Shown here: positions 57,554 to 64,000 of the stretch, in pieces
Layout: the number at the start of each line of letters is the position of its first letter
How positions within the stretch are numbered: the first letter of the stretch is position 1
Assembly (NCBI GenBank): GCA_015056055.1
Contig: SVHC01000011.1
Location: 1 to 64,000 of the forward strand
Direction of reading: 5' to 3'
Source of the DNA: Clostridiales bacterium
GTDB taxonomy: Bacteria > Bacillota > Clostridia > Christensenellales > Aristaeellaceae
DNA: 64,000 nt
Program-made: the position numbers and the translations under genes
Notes under the pieces: model-generated
The model's database searches: none
What the model saw: the letters and a program-made list of their open reading frames with translations, nothing else
Told to the model about the DNA's origin: nothing

Positions 57554-59068
57554 ATGGCGCTTACAGTTGTACGACGCGGAATAGAAATCGAGCGGTTGAT
57601 AGGTTCGGAAGATACGCAGATACTTTTGCGTGCTGAAGCAATGGTCAGTGGGGCGGGACGGGAAGAAGTGCATATCCTGATGGCGGACGCATATCTTGCC
57701 CTTGGAGCAGTTGAAGTACAGACAGACCGCGTTGTGCTGGATGGAACCGTATATGCACAGGCGGCATATCGTCTTGGCGATGAATCTTCTGTAAGGGCTC
57801 TTACAGCGCAGACAACACTAAACCATGCCATTGACATGGAAGGCGCTGCGGCCAAGATGATCGCGCGTGCAGAGGGAAAAGTAGAGCATGTAGAGGCAAA
57901 GTATGAAAACGGTCACATGGCTTTCCGCATTTCGGTGCGATTGCGCGTGAGGGTTTTAAATCTTGCTCCCGTTGAGGTCATTAATCATCTTTCCGGTACG
58001 AATGGGATTGAAACCAAATATACAGAAATTTGTTCTGCCAAGCTAAGTGCCGAATCAGGGAGCGCTGCTCTGCTGCGGGAAGCGGTGACTTTGCCCAGCA
58101 CATTGGATGCACGCTGTGCGCTGATGGACTGGTTTTCTGCTTCGGTAGAAAGCATTTCAAGAGATTTGGGCGGTGTTAGAGTTGCAGGCAAGGTAATGAC
58201 AGAGGTGCTTATTGCCAGCGGTGTTTCCGGTCGTCCGGTTGCGCTTGTTAAATACGCGATGCCGTTCGATCAGCTTGTGGAACTTCCGGATTGGCTGGCG
58301 GAGGATGTAAATGCCTTTGTGGAAGTCAAACGCCTATACAGTCAAGTGGAGGAAGGTGGACAGAATGATTCAAGTCTAAAATTGGAGGCGGAACTGGCTG
58401 TTCATGTATGTGCAATGGGGAAAGACTGCACGGAGGCATTGATTGACGCTTACGGAACCGGCGAGGAAACTGTAAACGTGGAGCAGCATGCACTGGAAAT
58501 TTTGGCTGGCATCAATTCCGTTTCTTGTCAGGACAGCTTTAAAAACACAATGCTCTTGCCGCCGGGTTCGCCTGGGGTGGGTTCGGTACTGGCAACGAGA
58601 GCGATTCCTACGCTTAGCGGTTTTTATTCCGAGGATGGATATAGCGTATTTGAAGGAGTCATTGAGGTAACTGCCTTGTATATGCCGTCTGGTTCGGATA
58701 AACTGAATGCTGCTGTTGCGGAATTGCCGTTTTCTTTGCGATGTCAGGGGGAACTGACGGAAGATGCATGGGTAAATGTTAGGGTAATCAATGTCGAAGC
58801 GAATGCTCTGATGAGTGATAGGCTTGAAGTGCGTGCAACGTTGGAAGTGGCAGGAGAATCGCGAATGACACAAAACATAAAAATTGCCGATTCAGTTGCA
58901 GAAGCAGATACGGGTATCAGAAAAAAAGGAATTATGATTATATGGCCTGCGGAAGATGATGATCTATGGTCAATAGGAAAGCGTTATCGCATTTCTGAAG
59001 AAAGGCTGCTTGAAATGAACGGAGGCAAAACTGTAAGAGCAGGAAGTGCAATTGTGGCGCATATCTAA
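57554..59068 (+). CDS. SipL-like spore coat morphogenesis protein (SPOCS/DUF3794 repeats plus LysM)
   Basis: The 504-residue protein has SPOCS (DUF3794)-type repeats over about residues 30-440 and a C-terminal LysM domain (about 455-504: DLWSIGKRYRISEERLLEMNGG). This layout and length match SipL of Clostridioides difficile, which binds SpoIVA through its LysM domain to attach the coat to the forespore membrane. The protein has no signal peptide, as expected for a mother-cell coat protein. GGGAGGG precedes the ATG. A SpoIVA gene is not in the window. Confidence 0.87.
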   Translation: MALTVVRRGIEIERLIGSEDTQILLRAEAMVSGAGREEVHILMADAYLALGAVEVQTDRVVLDGTVYAQAAYRLGDESSVRALTAQTTLNHAIDMEGAAAKMIARAEGKVEHVEAKYENGHMAFRISVRLRVRVLNLAPVEVINHLSGTNGIETKYTEICSAKLSAESGSAALLREAVTLPSTLDARCALMDWFSASVESISRDLGGVRVAGKVMTEVLIASGVSGRPVALVKYAMPFDQLVELPDWLAEDVNAFVEVKRLYSQVEEGGQNDSSLKLEAELAVHVCAMGKDCTEALIDAYGTGEETVNVEQHALEILAGINSVSCQDSFKNTMLLPPGSPGVGSVLATRAIPTLSGFYSEDGYSVFEGVIEVTALYMPSGSDKLNAAVAELPFSLRCQGELTEDAWVNVRVINVEANALMSDRLEVRATLEVAGESRMTQNIKIADSVAEADTGIRKKGIMIIWPAEDDDLWSIGKRYRISEERLLEMNGGKTVRAGSAIVAHI

Positions 59069-59080
59069 CCGGATAAGATC

Positions 59081-59116
59081 AAGGAAGGACGAATGTTAGG
59101 GTTCGTCCTTCCTTTG
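59081..59116 (+). terminator. Terminator-like hairpin after the SipL-like gene
   Basis: A perfect 13-base stem AAGGAAGGACGAA/TTCGTCCTTCCTT (59081-59093, 59102-59114) with a weak T run. Confidence 0.65.
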
Positions 59117-59121
59117 CTGAT

Positions 59122-59160
59122 ACAAAAAAGGAATATCCGACTTGTAGCGGAGATTCCTTT
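59122..59160 (-). terminator. Terminator of prs
   Basis: On the minus strand AAAGGAATCTCCG pairs with CGGATATTCCTTT (one mismatch) and runs into TTTTTTG. Confidence 0.8.
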
Positions 59161-59177
59161 GAGAATTAAAAACAATT

Positions 59178-60308
59178 TTAGCTCAGACCAAGCTCGTCCA
59201 TCATTTTACGGATTTTGGGAGTTGCATCCATAAGAGGAGCGATGGAGCTATCGTGATTCAGAGTGTTGATAATTTTGCCCATGAACTTGGACATATCAAC
59301 CAGATGGAACCATTCACCCTCCAGAGCCTTGGGATTCAGATAGGTGAGGTTGGTGGAGAAGACCTTATTCAGCATGCCGTCGCGATAGAACTGCTCAAAA
59401 CGTTCTACACCTTCAGTAAAGAATGCGAAGGTCGTTGATACAAACACGCGTGCGGCCTTGCGCTTCTTGAGTTCAACGATAATATCGAATACAGATTCAC
59501 CGGAGGCGATCATATCGTCAACGATCAGAACATCCTTACCTTCGACATCTGCACCGATGTATTCATGCTGAATGATAGGATTCTTTCCGTTTACGATGCG
59601 CAGATGATCGCGGCGCTTATAGAACATACCGACATCCACGCGCAGGACATTTGCATAATAAATTGCACGATCCATAGCGCCGGTATCGGGGCTGATGACC
59701 ATAAGATTGTTGCGGTCGAAATTCTTGCATTCGTCGCTGTTGAGGAAAGCCTTCAGGATGGTATAGGTGGGATAGAGGTTTTCGAAGGATACAAGCGGGA
59801 TTGCATTTTGAATCGTCGGATCATGTGCGTCGAAAGTAAGCAGAACTTCTACACCAAGACGCTCAAGTTCCTGCAGGGCCAGAGAACAGTCAAGAGATTC
59901 GCGGTCCTTGCGCTTGTGCTGGCGGGATGCATACAGAAGGGGCATCATCAGGGTAACACGATTCGCTTTGCCGGCGATAGCAGAAATAACACGCTTGATA
60001 TCCTGCAGATGCTCATCGGGGCCCATGTGTGTTTCAAAGCCAAACATACGATAAGTGCAGGAATAGTTTCCAACATCGGCGATAATATAGATGTCCTTTC
60101 CGCGTACGGTTTCGCGGATTTTTACTTTGCCTTCGCCGTTCGAAAAGCGAACCTGATCAATGGGGATAATATAACTGCCCGGCTGATCTTCTTCGCCGCG
60201 CATAGCTTTAATATGACGATCAATTTTCTGACCGATTTCATGACAGCCGTTCAAAACAATAAGTCCGAGCTCTCCGTGTTCATGGATGCGTCCACTGGCT
60301 ACACTCAT
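59178..60308 (-). CDS. prs: Ribose-phosphate pyrophosphokinase (PRPP synthetase)
   Basis: The 376-residue enzyme makes PRPP for nucleotides, His and Trp. Motifs: the ATP loop SRQHKRKDRES, the metal/ribose region TFDAHDP, and the PRPP loop VLIVDDMIASGES. At 376 residues it is about 60 longer than the common class I enzyme (about 315); the extra length includes the N-terminal 25 residues and C-terminal helices. Longer forms exist in clostridia. The start MSVASGRIHEHG has GGAGG 8 bases upstream; an upstream frame covers the promoter. Confidence 0.92.
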   Translation of the reverse strand: MSVASGRIHEHGELGLIVLNGCHEIGQKIDRHIKAMRGEEDQPGSYIIPIDQVRFSNGEGKVKIRETVRGKDIYIIADVGNYSCTYRMFGFETHMGPDEHLQDIKRVISAIAGKANRVTLMMPLLYASRQHKRKDRESLDCSLALQELERLGVEVLLTFDAHDPTIQNAIPLVSFENLYPTYTILKAFLNSDECKNFDRNNLMVISPDTGAMDRAIYYANVLRVDVGMFYKRRDHLRIVNGKNPIIQHEYIGADVEGKDVLIVDDMIASGESVFDIIVELKKRKAARVFVSTTFAFFTEGVERFEQFYRDGMLNKVFSTNLTYLNPKALEGEWFHLVDMSKFMGKIINTLNHDSSIAPLMDATPKIRKMMDELGLS

Positions 60309-60348
60309 GTTTAATTCCTCCATATGTAGAATCACATTCGCATTATTG

Positions 60349-60377
60349 ATTATATCACTTTTTGTCGAAATGTACAA
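60349..60377 (-). promoter_or_regulatory. Sigma-A type promoter of prs
   Basis: On the minus strand TTGTAC (60377-60372), a 17-base spacer and TATAAT (60354-60349), 40 bases upstream of the ATG. Confidence 0.7.
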
Positions 60378-60455
60378 TGGACTTTCTGTATAATACCTGT
60401 TACTTTGCGCCTGTTTCTTTCTTTAATAGAAGGTATATTTCCGGGCTTTAGTGTA

Positions 60456-60908
60456 TTAAAGAGCTTCTGCGGCTTTCTTTTGCTTGATAATGCCTGTGGC
60501 CATTTCATCGCAACGATTGTTCATGGGATTGTCAGCATGCCCTTTCACATGAATCAGATGCAATACGTGAGTATTGGACAAGGATAGCAGTTCTTCCCAG
60601 AGCTCCTGATTTTTTACGGGCTTTTTATCAGCCTTTATCCACCCACGGGCATGCCAGCTTTTCAGCCAACCCTTTTTGAATGCATCTACAAGATAGCTGC
60701 TGTCGGAATACAAATCTATCTCGCAAGGCTCTTTCAGTGCGCGCATTGCCATGATGGCAGCCATTAATTCCATTCGATTGTTGGTGGTTTCAGGTTCATA
60801 GCCGGACATTTCCCGGCGATTGTTTCCAAAAATCAAAATAGCGCCCCAACCGCCCGGACCAGGATTTCCGGAACATGCGCCGTCGGTATAAATTGTAACG
60901 CGTTTCAT
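60456..60908 (-). CDS. rnhA: Ribonuclease HI
   Basis: The 150-residue nuclease degrades the RNA of RNA-DNA hybrids. The four acidic active-site residues are visible: Asp9 (YTDGACSGNPGPGG), Glu47 (NNRMELMAAI), Asp69 (LYSDSSYLV) and Asp134 (NNRCDEMA), with His124 in VKGHADN. The ribosome site AAAGGCAGG is weak. A promoter TTGCAA-N17-TATAAT lies upstream. Confidence 0.96.
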   Translation of the reverse strand: MKRVTIYTDGACSGNPGPGGWGAILIFGNNRREMSGYEPETTNNRMELMAAIMAMRALKEPCEIDLYSDSSYLVDAFKKGWLKSWHARGWIKADKKPVKNQELWEELLSLSNTHVLHLIHVKGHADNPMNNRCDEMATGIIKQKKAAEAL

Positions 60909-60978
60909 GGACAGTGCCTGCCTTTCTAAAAAACTGCAGCTCTGGATTTACAATGCAGTTTGCAATCTGCTGCGCTGT

Positions 60979-61007
60979 ATTATACCCGGATGACGGCTAA
61001 ATTGCAA
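60979..61007 (-). promoter_or_regulatory. Sigma-A type promoter of rnhA
   Basis: On the minus strand TTGCAA (61007-61002), a 17-base spacer and TATAAT (60984-60979), 70 bases upstream of the ATG. Confidence 0.65.
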
Positions 61008-61087
61008 GCAAAAAAAGCTTTTGCGCGGATAGTTCTGCTTGGCTTTGAGCAAAATGATTTGCGAACAATGAATGAGGAGGCGTCTTA

Positions 61088-62071
61088 GTGAAAAAACGAT
61101 GCTTTTGTTTTGCGCTGACCGCAATGCTAATGTTCTCAGTGGCGGGATGCATGCCATCAAATACACAGGAATTTGCCAAAACTGAAGCCGTCAAAGAAGG
61201 AGAGGGGCGAAAACCGGCATTGCCCGAGGAAATTGTTCTGGTAAACGGAATGCCGGAGATAGCGGTGTATAATACCGCTACAGATAAGGTTGAGAAAATG
61301 GATATAGAAACCTATGTTCAAGGAGTTCTTGCGGGTGAAATGCACAATGACTGGCCGATGGAAGCTTTGAAGGCTCAGGCAATTCTGGCGCGAACTTTTG
61401 TGCTGAATTTTATTTCGGAAAAGGATTCAATGTACGATAATGCCGATATATCCACCGATATTAAAGAGGCGCAGGCGTATGATGCTTCAAAAGTCAATGC
61501 GCGAATACAGGAGGCGGTCAAACAGACTTATGGTCTGGTATTAACATACAATGGTCGGTTTCCTAAGACATGGTTTCATGCACATGCAGGAGGAATAACA
61601 GAATTACCCAGTGTTGCCCTTGCCTATAAAGATGGTGATCCGGGATATGCGCGTGTTCTGGAATCGGCGGATTCTGATAAGGCGCCTGACAATATCAAAC
61701 AGTGGAAAGCTACGTTTTCTCTTGATGATATAGAAGATGCATGTGAGAATCTTGGCATCAATACGGGGGATATAACTTCTTTTGAAATCGGCAGCAAGGG
61801 AGAGTCGGGACGCGCTGCTTATTTTGTTATTAATGGCAAAAAAGTATCTGCTCCGGAACTGAGGATTCAACTTGGAAGCACAGAAATGAAAAGTACTCTT
61901 TTGACGGGCATTGATATTGGAGATGAAGACATTACGTTTACCGGAAAAGGCTATGGACATGGTGTTGGAATGTCCCAGTGGGGAGCATATGCTATGGCAG
62001 AAGCCGGAGACAGAGCTGAAATTATTTTGAGCTACTATTATCCGGATACGGATTTGGTGAAGATTTACTAA
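61088..62071 (+). CDS. SpoIID-domain lipoprotein (stage II sporulation protein D-like)
   Basis: The 327-residue protein has a lipobox VAGC (Cys21), then a SpoIID domain from about residue 60: IETYVQGVLAGEM (Glu84 in the catalytic position), PMEALKAQAILART, and GHGVGMSQWGAYAMAE. It should be a lytic transglycosylase or a close relative acting on forespore-septum peptidoglycan. The start is a GTG with GAGGAGG upstream. No sigma-A promoter is seen, which would fit a sporulation sigma factor. It is closer to real SpoIID in length than the SH3-fused paralogue at 4423. Confidence 0.85.
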   Translation: MKKRCFCFALTAMLMFSVAGCMPSNTQEFAKTEAVKEGEGRKPALPEEIVLVNGMPEIAVYNTATDKVEKMDIETYVQGVLAGEMHNDWPMEALKAQAILARTFVLNFISEKDSMYDNADISTDIKEAQAYDASKVNARIQEAVKQTYGLVLTYNGRFPKTWFHAHAGGITELPSVALAYKDGDPGYARVLESADSDKAPDNIKQWKATFSLDDIEDACENLGINTGDITSFEIGSKGESGRAAYFVINGKKVSAPELRIQLGSTEMKSTLLTGIDIGDEDITFTGKGYGHGVGMSQWGAYAMAEAGDRAEIILSYYYPDTDLVKIY

Positions 62072-62088
62072 GGACGATTTAAGGGCAG

Positions 62089-62142
62089 AAAAAGCGCTGT
62101 CTCCAAATGACTGAAAGAGTCAAAGGAGGCAGCGCTTTTTTT
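62089..62142. terminator. Bidirectional terminator between spoIID-like gene and lysA
   Basis: AAAAAGCGCTG (62089-62099) and CAGCGCTTTTTTT (62130-62142) form the main stem, extended by CTCC/GGAG, and the loop holds a small TGACT/AGTCA hairpin. Confidence 0.85.
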
Positions 62143-62151
62143 GAAATACAA

Positions 62152-63447
62152 TTACGGAAGCATTCCGCGTTCTTCCATCTTACTGACGATTGCTTCGATT
62201 TCGGGATTCATTACTGTTGCAAAATAGTTTCTGGGGGTTTCGCGCAGACGAATCTGTTCAAAGGTTCCATCGGGATGCAACAAAACTTCTGCGGGGCGCA
62301 TTTTTCCGTTATAGTTGTAACCCATTGCATAGCCGTGAGCGCCCGAATCGTGAATAACTACGAGATCACCCATTTCGATTTCAGGAAGTTCGCGCTGAAT
62401 GGCAAATTTGTCGTTGTTTTCGCACAGGGAACCAACCACATCGTATACGCGATTTCTGGGAGCATCTTCTTTGCCGGCTACCGTTATATGATGATAGGCA
62501 CCATACATTGCCGGGCGCATAAGGTCAGCGGCGCAAGCGTCAAGACCGATATAGTCGCGGTAAATATTCTTTCTGTGCACAGCATGTGTTACGAGCCATC
62601 CGGCAGCACCGGTCATATAACGGCCGAGCTCTGTTGCAATGCGGATATCGCCCATTCCGTTGGGAACCAGTACTTTTTCGTAGGCTTTGCGTACGCCTTC
62701 GCCAATCTGTGCAATGTCTGCTGCATTCTGCTCGGGACGATACGGAATGCCTACGCCGCCGGAAAGATTGATCATGAAGAACTTTGCACCGGTTTTTTCC
62801 TTCAGCTCGACTGCCAGTTCAAAGAGAATTTCGGCAAGAGCGGGATAGTATGCATTATCGGTCGTGTTGCTTGCGAGGAAAGCATGCAGACCGAATTCCT
62901 TTACGCCGAGTTCTTTAAGACGACCGATACCCTCAATCAGCTGTGCTTTGGTGAAACCGTATTTCGCCTCGCCGGGATTACCCATTACATCTGTTCCGAA
63001 TACGAGCGTTCCGCCGGGATTGTAGCGCATGCAGATTTTTTCCGGAATGCCGCCATGTTTGTTCAGGAAATCAATATGGGTGATGTCATCCAGATTGACG
63101 GTGCCGTCCAGTTCGCGAACATATTTAAACTCATTTGCCGGCGTCATGTTGGAAGAGAACATAATTTTATCGCCGGAAAAACCGAGTGCCTCAGCCAGCA
63201 TCAATTCTGCCATAGAGGAACAGTCAACGCCGCAGCCTTCTTCCTGAAGAATTTTAATGATTGTCGGATTGGGATTTGCCTTTACCGCAAAATATTCTCT
63301 GTAACCCTTATTCCACGCAAATGCATTGTTCAGCGCGCGTGCGCGGGAACGGATTTCCTGTTCGTCATACAGGTGAAACGGAGTGGGGATTTTTTCAGAG
63401 ATGCGTTCAAGAATTTCTTTGGAGGGGGCTGTTTTAATAACTGCCAT
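62152..63447 (-). CDS. lysA: Diaminopimelate decarboxylase
   Basis: The 431-residue fold-III PLP decarboxylase makes L-lysine from meso-diaminopimelate. The PLP Lys56 lies in YFAVKANPNP; GGVGIPY binds PLP phosphate; DVVGSLCENNDKF contains the active-site Cys from the partner subunit. The motif GLHAFLAS replaces the more usual HCHIGSQ-like segment, so this is a divergent subfamily and a related amino acid decarboxylase cannot be excluded. The ribosome site is weak. No lysine riboswitch is visible upstream. Confidence 0.82.
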   Translation of the reverse strand: MAVIKTAPSKEILERISEKIPTPFHLYDEQEIRSRARALNNAFAWNKGYREYFAVKANPNPTIIKILQEEGCGVDCSSMAELMLAEALGFSGDKIMFSSNMTPANEFKYVRELDGTVNLDDITHIDFLNKHGGIPEKICMRYNPGGTLVFGTDVMGNPGEAKYGFTKAQLIEGIGRLKELGVKEFGLHAFLASNTTDNAYYPALAEILFELAVELKEKTGAKFFMINLSGGVGIPYRPEQNAADIAQIGEGVRKAYEKVLVPNGMGDIRIATELGRYMTGAAGWLVTHAVHRKNIYRDYIGLDACAADLMRPAMYGAYHHITVAGKEDAPRNRVYDVVGSLCENNDKFAIQRELPEIEMGDLVVIHDSGAHGYAMGYNYNGKMRPAEVLLHPDGTFEQIRLRETPRNYFATVMNPEIEAIVSKMEERGMLP

Positions 63448-63536
63448 ACTGTTCCGACCCTTCTGTTATTGGTTTTACCGGGAGCTGCTTTGCTGATTGC
63501 TGAGGCTCCAGGCTTCCTTCAAATATGAATACAGAG

Positions 63537-63565
63537 ATTTTACACCATATCGACGCGTTTCGCAA
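63537..63565 (-). promoter_or_regulatory. Sigma-A type promoter of lysA
   Basis: On the minus strand TTGCGA (63565-63560), a 17-base spacer and TAAAAT (63542-63537), leaving a leader of about 85 bases with a GGAGC/GCTCC stem. Confidence 0.5.
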
Positions 63566-63587
63566 GGGGGTTTGGGCACAATCCGGA

Positions 63588-63616
63588 TTGAACGGAAGTG
63601 TTTTTTGTGTTACAAT
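63588..63616 (+). promoter_or_regulatory. Sigma-A type promoter of the radical SAM gene
   Basis: TTGAAC at 63588-63593, a 17-base spacer and TACAAT at 63611-63616. Confidence 0.65.
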
Positions 63617-63655
63617 ATAATGTATGCATGGAATTGCTTAGGAGGGTGGGTATAA

Positions 63656-64000
63656 ATGGAACTCACAGATAGAATTGATGTATTGCTGTCGCGCGTAGAA
63701 AAGCCTGTTCGTTATATGGGCGGCGAGTATGGCAGTGTGATGAAAGATCCTGCGGAAGTGGATGTGCGCTATGCATTCCTTTTCCCGGACGTATATGAAG
63801 TGGGCATGTCCCATTTGGGTATGAAAATTCTGTATCACGCTATGAATAGAATGGATGGCGTATGGTGCGAACGTGTGTTCTCCCCGTGGATTGATATGGA
63901 AAAATTGATGCGTGAGGAAGGCGTACCGCTTTTTTCGCTGGAATCCCGCACACCTGTAGGGGAGTTTGATTTCCTTGGAATTACCCTGCAGTATGAGATG
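63656..64000 (+). CDS. B12-binding/radical SAM protein, N-terminal part (cut by window end)
   Basis: The first 115 codons of a gene that runs off the window. The translation includes RVEKPVRYMGGEYG, the B12-binding-like VRYAFLFPDVYEVGMSHLG, RVFSPWIDMEKLM and PLFSLESRTPVGEFD. These match the start of the TIGR03960-type B12-binding radical SAM proteins of Firmicutes, which are usually followed by a DUF2344 gene. The catalytic CxxxCxxC motif would be beyond the window. GGAGGGTGGG is 5-6 bases before the ATG. Confidence 0.85.
   Translation, partial: MELTDRIDVLLSRVEKPVRYMGGEYGSVMKDPAEVDVRYAFLFPDVYEVGMSHLGMKILYHAMNRMDGVWCERVFSPWIDMEKLMREEGVPLFSLESRTPVGEFDFLGITLQYEM

Noticed and set aside
63448-63540. 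Lysine riboswitch upstream of lysA
   Set aside because: The leader is about 85 bases, far shorter than the lysine aptamer, and no conserved core is visible.

Overview
The window reads as chromosomal DNA of an endospore-forming Firmicute of the class Clostridia, probably an uncultured gut-type lineage of moderate GC content. The support is AGGAGG-type ribosome sites in front of most genes, TTGACA/TATAAT promoters with 17-base spacers, an IspH-ribosomal protein S1 fusion (a clostridial trait), a SipL-like spore coat protein, two SpoIID-domain proteins and a YlmC/YmxH-type small sporulation protein. There are no phage genes, insertion sequences, CRISPR arrays or rRNA genes. Species cannot be told from the sequence alone.

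Layout. 1-8.0 kb, minus strand: a VanX-type D-Ala-D-Ala dipeptidase behind aminopeptidase C, a secreted caspase-fold protease with PPC and Ig-like domains, an exported SpoIID-SH3 protein and a phosphohexomutase. 8.1-19.5 kb, plus strand: a tightly overlapping run FHA - FtsW/RodA - class B PBP - MoxR - DUF58 - DUF4129 membrane protein - uvrC - M20 dipeptidase - cmk - plsC. 19.6-20.2 kb: six tandem tRNA-Glu(UUC) genes with hairpin spacers. 20.25-24.8 kb: ispH-rpsA (apparently starting at ACG) and leuS. 24.8-31.4 kb: uppP, tsaE-tsaB-rimI, an alpha/beta hydrolase, a membrane-anchored MurF, ddl and a YlmC-like gene. 31.5-40.1 kb: nrdR - response regulator - sensor kinase - ferredoxin-type aldo/keto reductase, then lon-engB, then an ECF transporter S subunit with coaX.

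40.2-45.3 kb, minus strand: a small membrane protein, a cysteine desulfurase, thiI and an MrfA-like helicase in one operon. 45.6-52.9 kb: cell-surface genes, namely a membrane-anchored unknown, a bacterial-Ig/NodB polysaccharide deacetylase, a C39-like peptidase, a MarR regulator and a lipoprotein with seven peptidoglycan-binding repeats. 53.0-55.7 kb, minus: a Cys-rich metal-binding protein and a very acidic membrane protein with a strong internal start site. 55.8-59.1 kb: two unknown genes followed by a SPOCS-LysM (SipL-like) protein. 59.2-64 kb: prs, rnhA, a SpoIID lipoprotein, lysA, and the first 115 codons of a B12-binding/radical SAM protein cut by the window end.

Peptidoglycan is the running theme: D-Ala-D-Ala synthesis and hydrolysis (ddl, murF, VanX-like), lipid carrier recycling (uppP), polymerisation and crosslinking (FtsW/PBP), remodelling (SpoIID proteins, NodB deacetylase) and binding (PGBD, LysM and SH3 domains). 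The best leads for new biology are the ACG start of ispH-rpsA, the tRNA-Glu array, the nested start in the acidic membrane protein, the unknown genes beside the SipL-like gene, the secreted caspase-like protease, and a possible structured leader before the ECF-coaX pair. All annotations come from reading the sequence; no database search was run.
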